Source: Lysinibacillus fusiformis (GTDB lineage Bacteria; Bacillota; Bacilli; Bacillales_A; Planococcaceae). Taken from it: DNA of 64,000 nucleotides. The stretch's first letter is position 1. The number at the start of each line of letters is the position of its first letter. The DNA is taken from positions 3,472,001 through 3,536,000 of the forward strand of contig NZ_CP041696.1 in the NCBI RefSeq assembly GCF_007362955.1, in the 5' to 3' direction. Below the pieces are notes generated by a model that saw only the letters and a list, made by a program, of their open reading frames with translations, did no database searches and had not been told where the DNA came from. Shown in pieces: positions 1 through 8,620 of this stretch. Both the position numbers and the translations under genes were made by a program.

Positions 1-630
1 TCAAAATTTATGCGTAACATCCTATTATTTGTTTTTGCAGTTAGGATTAGCCTCTTTTTTGCTTCATTTTTTTCCATACCGGTATCAGTAATGGCGGTAA
101 TTGGTTCTCTTGTTCTTTTAGGTTGGAGATGGATGTATTTAAAAATACCACCAGGTGATATGCTGAAAAAAACACCTTGGTATATCATCATTTTCGCATT
201 CAGTATGTACGTCATTATTTATGGATTAAATAACATCGGCTTAACAGACTGGTTGATTGGATTTATGCGTCCGTTAGTTTCAGGAAGCCTACTCCATTCC
301 AGTGTGATGATGGGGCTGCTATTATCTGTACTCTCCAACATCTTTAATAATCACCCTGCACTTATGATTGGAACACTCACGCTCATGAATATGGATCTAG
401 ATTTACTTTCCTTAAAAGTTGCTTATTTAGCAAATGTTATTGGAAGTGACATGGGTGCACTATTAATTCCTATGGGGACGTTAGCTACACTTATGTGGAT
501 GCATATAGTTCGGCGAGGTAAAGTAAAAATTACTTGGTGGGAATATATAAAAGTCACTGCTGTAGTTATACCGCCTACAGTATTATTTACATTAGTCATG
601 CTTTACTACTGGGTTACTTGGCTATTTTAA
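1..630 (+). CDS. ArsB/NhaD-type efflux permease, C-terminal part
   Basis: The reading frame is open from the first base of the window, so this is the C-terminal half of a longer membrane protein; the true start lies upstream. About 210 residues remain, with roughly five to six hydrophobic segments. A conserved stretch rich in Asn, His and Pro (SNIFNNHPALM) followed by a second re-entrant-like segment (ANVIGSDMGALLIPMG) is typical of ArsB and related ion-transporter superfamily permeases, which export arsenite or exchange ions across the cytoplasmic membrane. No arsR or arsC is visible downstream, so arsenite specificity is inferred from the family only. It ends in a stem-loop terminator shared with the convergent gene. 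Confidence 0.75.
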   Translation, partial: SKFMRNILLFVFAVRISLFFASFFSIPVSVMAVIGSLVLLGWRWMYLKIPPGDMLKKTPWYIIIFAFSMYVIIYGLNNIGLTDWLIGFMRPLVSGSLLHSSVMMGLLLSVLSNIFNNHPALMIGTLTLMNMDLDLLSLKVAYLANVIGSDMGALLIPMGTLATLMWMHIVRRGKVKITWWEYIKVTAVVIPPTVLFTLVMLYYWVTWLF

Positions 631-694
631 TAAGAATTATTAGATATTGTAAGACGAATCTAGCATGTTGAATTTAGAAAAATAGCCAACTTAA

Positions 695-733
695 GACCGA
701 ATGTATATAAAATTTATATACACTCGGTTTTTG
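695..733. terminator. Bidirectional terminator between convergent genes
   Basis: ACCGA-TGTATATA pairs with TATACA-TCGGT and is followed by a T run on the + strand. It lies between the ArsB-like gene and the convergent permease. Confidence 0.7.
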
Positions 734-742
734 TCATCTTAG

Positions 743-2140
743 TTAAATCAAAAACATTGCCACAATAGTCGTGACGACAAGTCCTATGAGTACAGGCAGT
801 AGATTGCGCCGTGCAAGCTCGAATGGACTGACGTTACAAATAGCAGCAGCTGGAATTAATGCCCAGGGAATTAATGTACCGCCACCAATCCAAATCGCTG
901 TAATTTGTCCGAGTGCCGTTAGTGTGGCCGTTCCGCCACCAATGGCATTGCCAAACAAATTACCGACAGATCCAGCCAAAGAAATGCCGGAGAAGCCAGA
1001 ACCGTCTAATCCTGTAATGGCGCCAACAACAGCTAACGTCACCACAGCTACTTCCTTCGTTAACGGCACAACTGCAGCTAAGCCAACACCTAGATCGTTG
1101 ACGATACCGTGTGAAGCAACAGGTAAAAAATCACCAATAATTTGCTTGAAACCAGAGTCACCTAGATAGAAGAAAGCTGCAATGGGAATCACGGGTCCGA
1201 ATACTTTAAAACCAAATTGGAACCCTTGTATTAAATAACTTGTCGATTTCTCCAGGCCTTCTTTTTTATGTGCTACCAAGCACAGGACTAGTAAAATAAA
1301 GACCGCTGTTCCTCCGATTAAAGCAGTTGCATCACCGCCCTGTAGTTTTAAAACCGACATGGCAATAACATCGAGTGAAAATGCGATGGGAATGAGTATC
1401 GCAAAAAATCGTTTTTGTCCCCGTGTCAGCAAATTTTCAGCCGTCACTCGTTCTAGTCCATCAGCGGTTTCTTTAGTTTCCTTTAAATCAAGCGTTCCCC
1501 GCTTCATATCACGTCGTAATAAGAAAAAAGCGACAATCGTTGTGACCAAGCCCATCGTAATCACAAGTGGAATACTAGCAGAAACAACATCCCCGACTGG
1601 AATACCGGCAGCATCTGCAGTGAGCTTTGGTGCACCTTGTATAACAAAATCACTGGATAGCGCAATTCCATGACCAAATAAGTTCATAGCCATTGCAACG
1701 CCAAGTGCCGGAAGACCTGCACGAATCGCAACAGGCAGGAGCACTGCCCCTAACAGTGCAACAGCAGGTGATGGCCAGAAAAACCAAGAAATAATCATCA
1801 TTAAAATCCCAATTGTCCAATAAGCGAGCGTCGGTGTTTTAATGATTTTTGTAAATGGCGCAACCATGACCTCATTAATACCAGATGTCATTAACACGCG
1901 ACTCATAGCCACAATAATGGAAATAATGAGAATAGTCGATAGAAGCTCCGTAATCGCAAAGATAAAACTGTTAAAAACACCACTTATAGATGAAGTTAAA
2001 TCGCCAGTAGCAACAATGGCAAGCACAAAGATGCCAAGAATACAAATGAGGGTGGTATCTCGACGTTTAACCATAAATCCTATAATCAATACAATAAATA
2101 CAACATAAATCCAATGGAGAGCAGTTAGTTCAATCCCCAT
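743..2140 (-). CDS. Multi-pass membrane permease, substrate unknown
   Basis: A 465-residue protein with about 11 to 13 hydrophobic segments and a short charged cytoplasmic loop near the middle (residues about 215-245). I start it at the ATG ending at 2140, because GAGGGGG sits just upstream and the protein then opens with MGIELTALHW; the longer frame to 2260 adds 40 non-hydrophobic residues without a ribosome site. Gly-rich motifs near the C terminus (GNLFGNAIGGGTATLTALGQ) suggest re-entrant loops as in ion-transporter superfamily carriers for organic acids or cations. I do not recognise the exact family. It is monocistronic and convergent with the ArsB-like gene. Confidence 0.7.
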   Translation of the reverse strand: MGIELTALHWIYVVFIVLIIGFMVKRRDTTLICILGIFVLAIVATGDLTSSISGVFNSFIFAITELLSTILIISIIVAMSRVLMTSGINEVMVAPFTKIIKTPTLAYWTIGILMMIISWFFWPSPAVALLGAVLLPVAIRAGLPALGVAMAMNLFGHGIALSSDFVIQGAPKLTADAAGIPVGDVVSASIPLVITMGLVTTIVAFFLLRRDMKRGTLDLKETKETADGLERVTAENLLTRGQKRFFAILIPIAFSLDVIAMSVLKLQGGDATALIGGTAVFILLVLCLVAHKKEGLEKSTSYLIQGFQFGFKVFGPVIPIAAFFYLGDSGFKQIIGDFLPVASHGIVNDLGVGLAAVVPLTKEVAVVTLAVVGAITGLDGSGFSGISLAGSVGNLFGNAIGGGTATLTALGQITAIWIGGGTLIPWALIPAAAICNVSPFELARRNLLPVLIGLVVTTIVAMFLI

Positions 2141-2277
2141 AATTTTCCCCCTCAAAATTCGGTCTGATTCTATAGAATATGAACAGGCGAAAATTTGGTG
2201 AAGATTTTTTAGCGAACTTACTCGAAGATGAGAATTTAATAATAATGTTAATTTAGACACCGTAGGGAGGGATAATT

Positions 2278-2453
2278 ATGCAAATCGTTATACTAGCAAA
2301 AAAGCTTGCTGATGCAGTGAATAAATATTTATTTAAAAACGATTTTAATTTTCGAAAGTTGAACAAAAAGATGTTCTAACTGAACATCGTAGTACACTCT
2401 TACAACAAAAGCAAAAGCTCGAGACGATAATTGTTAAACTAGAAAATATGTAA
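2278..2453 (+). pseudogene. Frameshifted remnant, MerR-type regulator C-terminus
   Basis: A strong ribosome site (GGAGGGATAATT) precedes an ATG at 2278, but this frame stops after 33 codons at 2379. From about 2355 a second frame encodes KVEQKDVLTEHRSTLLQQK and continues to a stop at 2453. That coiled-coil ending resembles the dimerisation helix of MerR/TipA regulators. About 100 bp further on, to 2566, another start-less frame (SIHVQYDSEAYFVYGAKNID) looks like the tail of a second decayed gene. The interval 2261-2588 therefore seems to hold gene debris. Confidence 0.4.
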
Positions 2454-2588
2454 TAGTCACCATATTAACGTGTTTCGGACTCTCCTATACTGTCTATCCA
2501 TGTGCAATATGATTCCGAGGCGTATTTCGTCTATGGGGCTAAGAATATAGATGTACCAGCCGAATAAAGTAGGAACAGGTAAAGTGAT

Positions 2589-3356
2589 TTATATCAATAA
2601 ATTGAATACGACCTGAACAATCAGCAAGAAAAAAATGATCGGTAATAATATTTGAATCCATTTTGTTTTGATATAAGGAATTATCTTTAAGCCTAAGAAC
2701 GAGCCAGCAATAGAACCGATTGAAACAGGAATGGCTATACCCCAATTAACAAAGCCAGTAAAGTAGTAAAAGAGAAAGGCACCTGTACAACTTGAAAACG
2801 TAATAATTCTTGTTAACTCAACTGCTTTTATATAGATATATTGCTTTTTTAGGTAATAGGTTATATTCATAAGAGCTGAGCCTGGTCCAAAACCACCATC
2901 ATATATTGAAATCGCAAATGGAATGAGTTTATTCATAGGTTGTTCCTGTGTTTCTTTTATATCCTTTCCCATAAATTTATGACTGCAAAGTACAATGAAA
3001 AATGCGAAAATTAAGCTTATACACGCTACAACATTCATGACTTGTTCCGTTAATAGAGTGGCTAAAAATGCACCAAATACACCTCCTAAACTAGTAATCA
3101 TCATTAAAGATGTGAATTTTTTTAACGATAAATGTCCTTTAATTAAAAATGATAAGACATTTGATAGAGCTGAAATTCCTGTCGCAAATTTGTTAACTGC
3201 TACGGTTGTATGAATCGGAATGCCAACAAGTAACATTGCAGGTAACAAGATAAAGCCTGCAGCGCCGAAAAGAACACCGATGACTGCTGCGAGTAAGCCT
3301 ATTGTAAATAAAATAAATCCATTTACTGATAACCATTCATGTAGTAAAATTTCCAT
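2589..3356 (-). CDS. TSUP family (TauE/SafE-like) membrane exporter
   Basis: A 255-residue protein of about eight membrane segments with the duplicated TSUP layout: an N-terminal block containing GVLFGAAGFILLPAMLLVGI and an equivalent C-terminal block (GSIAGSFLGLKIIPYIKTKW). The family exports or imports sulfite, sulfonates and related anions. ATG 3356 is chosen with GAGGTGA just upstream; a TTG directly before it is the alternative. The length is normal for the family. It is transcribed divergently from the adjacent LysR regulator, and that pairing suggests LysR control in response to a sulfur compound. This is inference from arrangement, since the substrate cannot be read from the sequence. 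Confidence 0.85.
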   Translation of the reverse strand: MEILLHEWLSVNGFILFTIGLLAAVIGVLFGAAGFILLPAMLLVGIPIHTTVAVNKFATGISALSNVLSFLIKGHLSLKKFTSLMMITSLGGVFGAFLATLLTEQVMNVVACISLIFAFFIVLCSHKFMGKDIKETQEQPMNKLIPFAISIYDGGFGPGSALMNITYYLKKQYIYIKAVELTRIITFSSCTGAFLFYYFTGFVNWGIAIPVSIGSIAGSFLGLKIIPYIKTKWIQILLPIIFFLLIVQVVFNLLI

Positions 3357-3423
3357 CAAATCACCTCTACACCTAAATTACTGCTAAACTATACATAAAA
3401 CAAATATATAATAATTGCTTATT

Positions 3424-3440
3424 CATAAATTAAATTTATG
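3424..3440. promoter_or_regulatory. Candidate LysR operator, perfect 17-bp palindrome
   Basis: CATAAATTAAATTTATG lies in the divergent promoter region between the TSUP exporter and the LysR gene, about 20 bp before the regulator's start. A T-N11-A dyad in a divergent intergenic space is the usual form of a LysR site. Assignment is by position and symmetry only. Confidence 0.45.
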
Positions 3441-3460
3441 GATAGAAAGGCGTGAATGAA

Positions 3461-4345
3461 ATGAATTTGCATGCATTAAGGATTTTTACGAATGTAGCAA
3501 AGCTTGGAGGAATTACTGCAGCAGCGAATAAAATGCTTCTTAGCCAACCAGCTGTCACTATTCAAATTCGGAAATTAGAGAGCGAAATAGGAGCAAAATT
3601 GATTGAAGGCAAAGGACGTGGCATTCAATTAACACCTGAGGGGAAGTTTTTATATGAGCAGGGAATGCGTCTATTTTATTTAGAAGCACAAATTGATGAA
3701 AAGCTCGGTAAATTTTTAGCGAAGGAAGAAAAAACACATATTGCTTCCTCCTATATACCAACAAACTATATACTCCCGCCTATTATAGCAAGGTATAAGC
3801 TTGCTAATCCTCACATCGAATTTTTTGTGTCGTTAGGCAATGTAAAATCTGTGGAAGAGCAAGTTCTGAATTATGAAGTAGATTTTGGTTTTGTCGTGCA
3901 AAATAAAATTGGTCACCCTGATTTACAGTTTGAAAAAATAGTAGATATCCCGTTTTGGTTTGTTGCTCACCCATCACATTCTCTAGCAAATCAAACTATC
4001 TCCATTCACGAATTGTCGAATGAGGACTTTATTTATCGGGAACGTGGTAGCTCGACACTTGATTTATTGGAGGCGTTTTTTTACACTTTTAACGGTCCAT
4101 TACCTAAATTAGGACTTCAAATGCAGGGCTTACATGAATCCATTAAAGTAGTGGAAGCGGGGTACGGTATGACTTTAGCACCGTCCTATAGTGTGACAGA
4201 AGGTATAACAAATGGAAAACTAGCTCGGGTGTATGTTGAACAGGCACATATTCAGCAAAGTTTATTTATTTGTACACGCAAATCAGATATTGAAGAGCAT
4301 CCATTTATTCAGTATTTAAAAGGTCATTTAAACGCTTTAAATTAA
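3461..4345 (+). CDS. LysR-family transcriptional regulator
   Basis: A 294-residue regulator. The N-terminal winged helix-turn-helix (residues about 3-62, including TAAANKMLLSQPAVTIQIRK) is followed by a periplasmic-binding-protein-like effector domain starting around residue 90. ATG 3461 has AAAGG at a normal distance; GTG at 3452 would lie on top of that site. It stands back to back with the TSUP exporter, and a perfect palindrome sits in the space between them, so it most likely controls the exporter and itself. The effector is unknown; CysB/CysL-like sensing of a sulfur metabolite is a reasonable guess given the neighbour. Confidence 0.88.
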   Translation: MNLHALRIFTNVAKLGGITAAANKMLLSQPAVTIQIRKLESEIGAKLIEGKGRGIQLTPEGKFLYEQGMRLFYLEAQIDEKLGKFLAKEEKTHIASSYIPTNYILPPIIARYKLANPHIEFFVSLGNVKSVEEQVLNYEVDFGFVVQNKIGHPDLQFEKIVDIPFWFVAHPSHSLANQTISIHELSNEDFIYRERGSSTLDLLEAFFYTFNGPLPKLGLQMQGLHESIKVVEAGYGMTLAPSYSVTEGITNGKLARVYVEQAHIQQSLFICTRKSDIEEHPFIQYLKGHLNALN

Positions 4346-4364
4346 CCAAAAAATAATAGAATTA

Positions 4365-4560
4365 AAAGAGGCTGAGACAAAAGAGAAAAAGTGTTAGATT
4401 GACTGCTGTCGATCTAACATTTTTTTCTATAAGCGTTGATGTCCACTACGGCGGAAGCTTTCCGGGGGTGGCCTTTGCTACCATCAACTAGTACTCTCTT
4501 TTGAATTTTATTTATTTCAAAAGGAAGAATGTCTAAATTTTTCTTCATTTTAGATAGCAA
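4365..4560 (+). repeat. MITE-like dispersed repeat, copy 1 (internally deleted)
   Basis: Begins GAGGCTGAGACAAAAGAG, contains a GTTAGAT/ATCTAAC hairpin (AGTGTTAGATTGACTGC...CGATCTAACA), then a short GC-rich core (CGTTGATGTCCACTACGGCGG) and ends near CTTCATTTTAGAT. The same sequence in the opposite orientation, with about 60 bp more in the core, is at 7800-8036. The rest of the gene-free interval 4561-4935 is AT-rich with nothing else recognisable. Confidence 0.7.
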
Positions 4561-4937
4561 AAATTTAATAACGCCTTGGCTCCTCTTTCTTAAAATTTAA
4601 AGTTATGTCCCATCCTCTTTTTTCATATAATTTCATTCTTTACTTGTAACTTCAACTTATTAATAAACATGTTGTGGAAATTTCAAAAAAGTAACGACTT
4701 TTATGCTGCAATAACTCTTTAAAAAGGGTTCGCGAGATTGAGAAGAAAAAGTCAGAACTCGGACCTGCAAGGAAATTCTATATTCATTCGAATATTTGCA
4801 GAAAATAAACCAATGACACCAATAATTCAAACCATTAGAAATCTATTAAAGAGGGGTGACTACTTTAATTGATCTCGTTCATTATACTATTTTTCATCAT
4901 CCAATCCATCACCTCAATCATTTATTGACGTACACTA

Positions 4938-5098
4938 GTTGATTGGCGCGCAGGCGGCGAGTGTAGCTGACGGCATTCGCCTTTCGCTACAGAGCAAGTT
5001 TCCTGCGGAATAGCATGAGCAAGAAGGCACCACAGGAGCGTAGCGACGAGGAGACTGAAGCCACGTCCGCTGTAGCGGAAATACGGGTTCATAGAGAA
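4938..5098 (+). repeat. GC-rich dispersed intergenic repeat (type 1)
   Basis: A GC-rich block in AT-rich surroundings: GCAGGCGGCGAGTGT..., CTTTCGCTACAGAGCAA, CAGGAGCGTAGCGACGAG and CCGCTGTAGCGG. It closely matches 27125-27295 in the same orientation and is related in reverse orientation to 7860-7965 and 30425-30565. Such GTTGAT...GGCGGACGCTTTC elements are widespread in Bacillales. It has no coding potential of its own and lies just upstream of the glucosaminidase gene. Confidence 0.7.
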
Positions 5099-5192
5099 TT
5101 CGATTTGGAATCCAGAAAAAATTTTGTCAAATGAATGTAACATTCTTGTTTTAAGATACAAGAAATTAAATCATTTGAAACGAGGTTCAACA

Positions 5193-5762
5193 ATGAGCAG
5201 AATTAAATTTAAAAAAACATCAATAATTTTACTAGTAGTCCTTTTAGGTATACTATCTGTCTTTTGTTTGGAGAGACTTTTATTCAAAGATAGGAGAGAA
5301 GAACTCCATTTTTTAGATGAAATTGCAACAGTAGCTGTGGAATTACATCAACAAACAGGTGGCATGTTACCCAGTGTAACGATTGCACAGGCTATTTTAG
5401 AATCGAGTTATGGCAAAAGTGAATTGGCTGTAAATGCAAAAAACCTTTTTGGCATAAAAGGTAGGTATCAAGGAGCGTCTGTAAAAATGCCAACTATTGA
5501 ATATAAAAATAATAAAAGTTATACAATAGAAGCTGAATTCCGAGCTTATCCAGATTGGAAAAGTGCATTAATTGACCATAGTAAATTAATTTTAGAGGGA
5601 ACGAGTTGGAATGAACATCAATATTATGAAGTTCTTGCTGCAGCTAATTATAAAGAGGCCGCCTATGCATTGAAGAATAGTAACTATTCTACAGACCCTT
5701 TGTATCCTGAAAAATTAATCACTATTATCGAACAATATAATTTAGGGAAATATGATAAGTAG
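5193..5762 (+). CDS. Membrane-anchored N-acetylglucosaminidase-type peptidoglycan hydrolase
   Basis: A 189-residue protein with an N-terminal membrane anchor (residues about 9-27) followed directly by a glucosaminidase/lysozyme-like domain. The probable catalytic Glu is in AILESSYGKSELA, and the family pattern NLFGIKG and FRAYPDWKSALIDHSKLI follow it. Such domains cleave peptidoglycan glycan strands; this one would act outside the membrane close to it. ATG 5193 has GAGG seven bases upstream; the longer frame from 5124 runs into the repeat. It is the first gene of an apparent operon with a response regulator and a sensor kinase, 17 bp ahead of them, which suggests envelope sensing tied to wall turnover. 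Confidence 0.85.
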   Translation: MSRIKFKKTSIILLVVLLGILSVFCLERLLFKDRREELHFLDEIATVAVELHQQTGGMLPSVTIAQAILESSYGKSELAVNAKNLFGIKGRYQGASVKMPTIEYKNNKSYTIEAEFRAYPDWKSALIDHSKLILEGTSWNEHQYYEVLAAANYKEAAYALKNSNYSTDPLYPEKLITIIEQYNLGKYDK

Positions 5763-5779
5763 GATCGGAGCTAGAGAAA

Positions 5780-6418
5780 ATGAACGTACTAATTGCAGAT
5801 GATGAACTAGACATGTTAAGGATATTGCAGAGCTATTTTCAAAGGGAAGGATTTACGGTTTTTACTGCTACAAATGGAGTAGAGGCCCTGGATATTTTCT
5901 ATCATGAAAAAATTGACTTAGCTATTTTGGATTGGATGATGCCTGGAAAAAATGGCATTACAGTTTGTCGTGAAATGAAGGAGACGCAAAACATTAAAGT
6001 ATTAATGCTAACGGCTAGAGACACAGGCGAAGATGAATATCTTGCTCTATCAGGTGGTGCCGATGATTATGTAAATAAACCATTTTATCCAAAGGTGTTA
6101 ATAATGAGGGCAAAAAAATTACTGCAAATAGAATCCGTGCAACGACTTAATGATGTTACATTTGATATTTCAAGTAAACGCGTCTGGCGAGCTGGTACAG
6201 AACTAGATTTAACAAAAACTGAATTCGAACTTTTACGTATATTTAGCCAACATAGGAGACAAATATTAACGAGAGATCAGCTGTTAGATTTAGTGTGGGG
6301 TATGGACTATATGGGAGATCCGCGGACAGTAGACACCCATATTCGGCGACTGCGAGAAAAAATAGGAGAGGATATTATCCAAACGCACCGAGGTGTTGGA
6401 TATAGTACAAGCGAATGA
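5780..6418 (+). CDS. OmpR-family response regulator
   Basis: A 212-residue two-domain regulator. The receiver domain (1-115) has the acidic pair D7/D8, phosphoacceptor D51 in LDWMMPGKNG, T78 and K100. The winged-helix DNA-binding domain (about 120-210) contains LTKTEFELLRIFSQH and the recognition segment DPRTVDTHIRRLREKIG. The linker is short, consistent with the low total length. Its stop overlaps the start of the sensor kinase by four bases (ATGA), so the two are translationally coupled. It follows a membrane-bound glucosaminidase in the same operon, which may be its target. Direct targets cannot be read from the sequence. Confidence 0.9.
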   Translation: MNVLIADDELDMLRILQSYFQREGFTVFTATNGVEALDIFYHEKIDLAILDWMMPGKNGITVCREMKETQNIKVLMLTARDTGEDEYLALSGGADDYVNKPFYPKVLIMRAKKLLQIESVQRLNDVTFDISSKRVWRAGTELDLTKTEFELLRIFSQHRRQILTRDQLLDLVWGMDYMGDPRTVDTHIRRLREKIGEDIIQTHRGVGYSTSE

Positions 6419-7749
6419 AGTATAAAATTGGAACAAAATTAACTATTTATATCACGCTTGTTGTAATCATTACTTTTAGTATCTCTCTAGTGGTGAGTCA
6501 GTTTTTTCTACCAAAGTTTTATCTCCATCAATTAAACCAAAAAGTAACGGATGCTTTGGTCGCCTATCAGAATTTTGATGATGCAAGCTTGGTGGAGCGT
6601 CAATTTGATGTGACGATACTTTCAGTATCACTTGATGATACGATTAACGTCCTTAATGAAAACTTAAAACAACAACTAGCAAGGGAGCATATTGCCCTTA
6701 ATAAATTTTGGGTTTCTGATGAAGTATTACAAAAAGTGAAAGAAGATAAAGTGGTAGGCAAGCTTTATGATCAAGGAAAGCAAAAGTCTAGTTTTATTGT
6801 GCATTATGTAAAAGAAGGTAACCAGCTAATGATGATTGGGTCCTCTATGGCTAAATTTACGGATATTGCTTATTTCATAAATAGATTTAACCTAGTTTTT
6901 TTAATTGTCAGTATCTTTGTGATTATGGTAGTTACAGCCATTCTATCTCGAAAATTAACCAGACCGCTAAATGAGCTTAAAAAAGTGGCAAAAGAAATTG
7001 GTGAGTTGGATTTTAAGCAAGCTGAAATTCGAACGGGTGACGAAATCGAAGACCTTGCAAGAAGTATTAATAAGATGAGCAAGGCACTTGAATCAGCGCA
7101 ACAGATATTAACTAAACGCAACATTGATTTAAAGCAATTTATGAGTGGTTTAACACATGAGCTTAAAACGCCTCTTGCCTTGATAAAGGTGTATTCAAGT
7201 GGGATAAAAGACGGTTTGGATGATGGGACTTATCTAACAGTTATTAATAAGCAAGTTGATAGAATGGAAAAAATAATTACAGATATGCTTTATTTTGCTA
7301 AAACGGAAGAAAATGATTCTAAAAAAACAAGTTTTGATTTAATTGAGTTAATACAAGAGATAGTGAATAGTTATCGACCTATACAAGGGGATAAGATAAT
7401 TCAACTTAAAATGGATGTTACTGAATTCATACTGAAGTCAGAGCAGGAAAAAGCCCATTTTATTATAGAGAATATGGTTAGTAATGCAGTAAAATACACT
7501 TCAGGAGATGAAATACACATTTCCTTTGATGAAAATGGCATGTTTGAAATTAGTAATGCAACAACACTTATAGATATTTCTAGAATATGGCTGCCTTTTT
7601 ATGTCGGAGAAAGTTCTCGTGACAAGCATTTTTCAGGTACTGGGCTTGGGCTTGCAACCGTTAAAAGTCTCGCAGAGCAATTAGGTTATTCTGCTGAAGC
7701 CACACTCGCAAACGGAAAAATAACTTTTAAAATAGGATTTGTTAAATGA
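6415..7749 (+). CDS. Membrane sensor histidine kinase
   Basis: A 444-residue kinase: first membrane segment about residues 8-28, an extracytoplasmic region of roughly 130 residues, second membrane segment about 160-180, a HAMP linker (RKLTRPLNELKKVAKEI), then a HisKA domain with phosphoacceptor H248 in GLTHELKTPLAL. The ATP-binding domain has the N box (ENMVSNAVKYT) and a glycine box (GTGLGLATVKSLAEQLG); the usual DxGxG box is poorly kept (ISNATTL). It partners the preceding response regulator by a four-base overlap. The extracytoplasmic domain matches no sensor fold I recognise. A second copy of the flanking MITE-like repeat begins about 50 bp after the stop. Confidence 0.88.
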   Translation: MKYKIGTKLTIYITLVVIITFSISLVVSQFFLPKFYLHQLNQKVTDALVAYQNFDDASLVERQFDVTILSVSLDDTINVLNENLKQQLAREHIALNKFWVSDEVLQKVKEDKVVGKLYDQGKQKSSFIVHYVKEGNQLMMIGSSMAKFTDIAYFINRFNLVFLIVSIFVIMVVTAILSRKLTRPLNELKKVAKEIGELDFKQAEIRTGDEIEDLARSINKMSKALESAQQILTKRNIDLKQFMSGLTHELKTPLALIKVYSSGIKDGLDDGTYLTVINKQVDRMEKIITDMLYFAKTEENDSKKTSFDLIELIQEIVNSYRPIQGDKIIQLKMDVTEFILKSEQEKAHFIIENMVSNAVKYTSGDEIHISFDENGMFEISNATTLIDISRIWLPFYVGESSRDKHFSGTGLGLATVKSLAEQLGYSAEATLANGKITFKIGFVK

Positions 7750-7799
7750 TATGAGCAGTGAGAGTTAATTGCGGGTAACAAGGGCTTTCGTTAATCAAT

Positions 7800-8036
7800 C
7801 TAAATGAAGAAAAATCTAGACGTTCTTCCTTTTGGAATAAATAAAATTCAGAAGAGAGTACTAGTTGATGGTAGCGAAGCGGGCGACTCCTGGGGGATTA
7901 GCGTGACGCCTGAGACTACAGGCTCAGGCCACGCCCCCGGAAAGCGTCCGCCGTAGCGGACATCAACGCTTACAGCAAAAAAGTGTTAGATCGACAGCAG
8001 TCAATCTAACACTTTTTCTCTTTTGTCCCAGCCTCA
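7800..8036 (-). repeat. MITE-like dispersed repeat, copy 2 (full-length)
   Basis: The reverse complement begins TGAGGCTGGGACAAAAGAG, includes the GTTAGAT/ATCTAAC hairpin, then a GC-rich core (7860-7965, GCTACGGCGGACGCTTTCC) and ends near CTTCATTTAGATTG. Outside the core it is nearly identical to 4365-4560 but inverted, so the glucosaminidase/two-component operon lies between inverted copies. Confidence 0.75.
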
Positions 8037-8200
8037 TAGAAACTGCAATCCATTTGTTGGACACTGAAGTGATACCAACTGATATAAAAGTTTAAATTTT
8101 GACACAATAAGGCAGAAGTTGAGGTAACAACTTTGAATCCGTATGAAAGTATTGTAGCTGCTGTACTATAACGAAGAAACAAAAATAAAGAATGACAAAT

Positions 8201-8234
8201 ATAAAGTGAAACTCCAATCCGTGGGGGCCTTCTT
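8201..8234 (-). repeat. CCCCAC...AGTTTCACTTTAT short palindromic-repeat tail
   Basis: The reverse complement reads GAAGGCCCCCACGGATTGG followed by AGTTTCACTTTAT. The same tail occurs at 16720-16757, 48121-48156 and 48220-48256. The surrounding gap 8037-8300 has no convincing gene, only short broken frames. Confidence 0.5.
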
Positions 8235-8302
8235 AACCGTAGCCTTTCTGATTTTGCCACATGGAGCGTGCGTCTTGATTGTTAATGGGGGATTCAGATT
8301 AT

Positions 8303-8366
8303 CTTAAGAAGTACTTAAGAATTTCAAAATAAGTATGAAGATTTATGTATTAACTTAAAAATTTTC
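8303..8366 (+). promoter_or_regulatory. Candidate VanR-like operator region (direct repeats)
   Basis: CTTAAGAA (8303) and CTTAAGAATTTC (8314) form direct repeats 11 bp apart, with a weaker third copy CTTAAAAATTTTC at 8354. The same double motif occurs at 10423-10443 before the carboxypeptidase gene. One-helical-turn spacing of direct repeats is typical of OmpR-family binding. It lies about 255 bp before the VanR-like start, so the transcript would carry a long leader. Confidence 0.6.
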
Positions 8367-8620
8367 AAATTATTTGGTTTAATAGATGTGGAAAGAGGAT
8401 AGGGGGTTCACTTTTTAACTGGATAACTACAAAAAAATGATAAACCAAGTGTTGCTTTCCGCTAGTCGTAAATGATTGAATGACAAGTATATTGATAACA
8501 GTGATATACTTCGATGTTTATGATAATATGTCACGGGAGATGAATAGAAATAATAAGGTGCTGCGCCTACTTATATTAGAGCGAATTCTTGGTTTAAACT
8601 ATTTTAAGGAGAACAACATA

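Noticed and set aside
771..2108. Three plus-strand ORFs opposite the permease
   Set aside because: Antisense to a clear multi-segment membrane protein, with no start signals or recognisable motifs.
8480..8620. Upstream extension of the VanR-like protein to an ATG at 8480
   Set aside because: The extension has no homology to response regulators and no ribosome site; AAGGAGA directly precedes GTG 8621.
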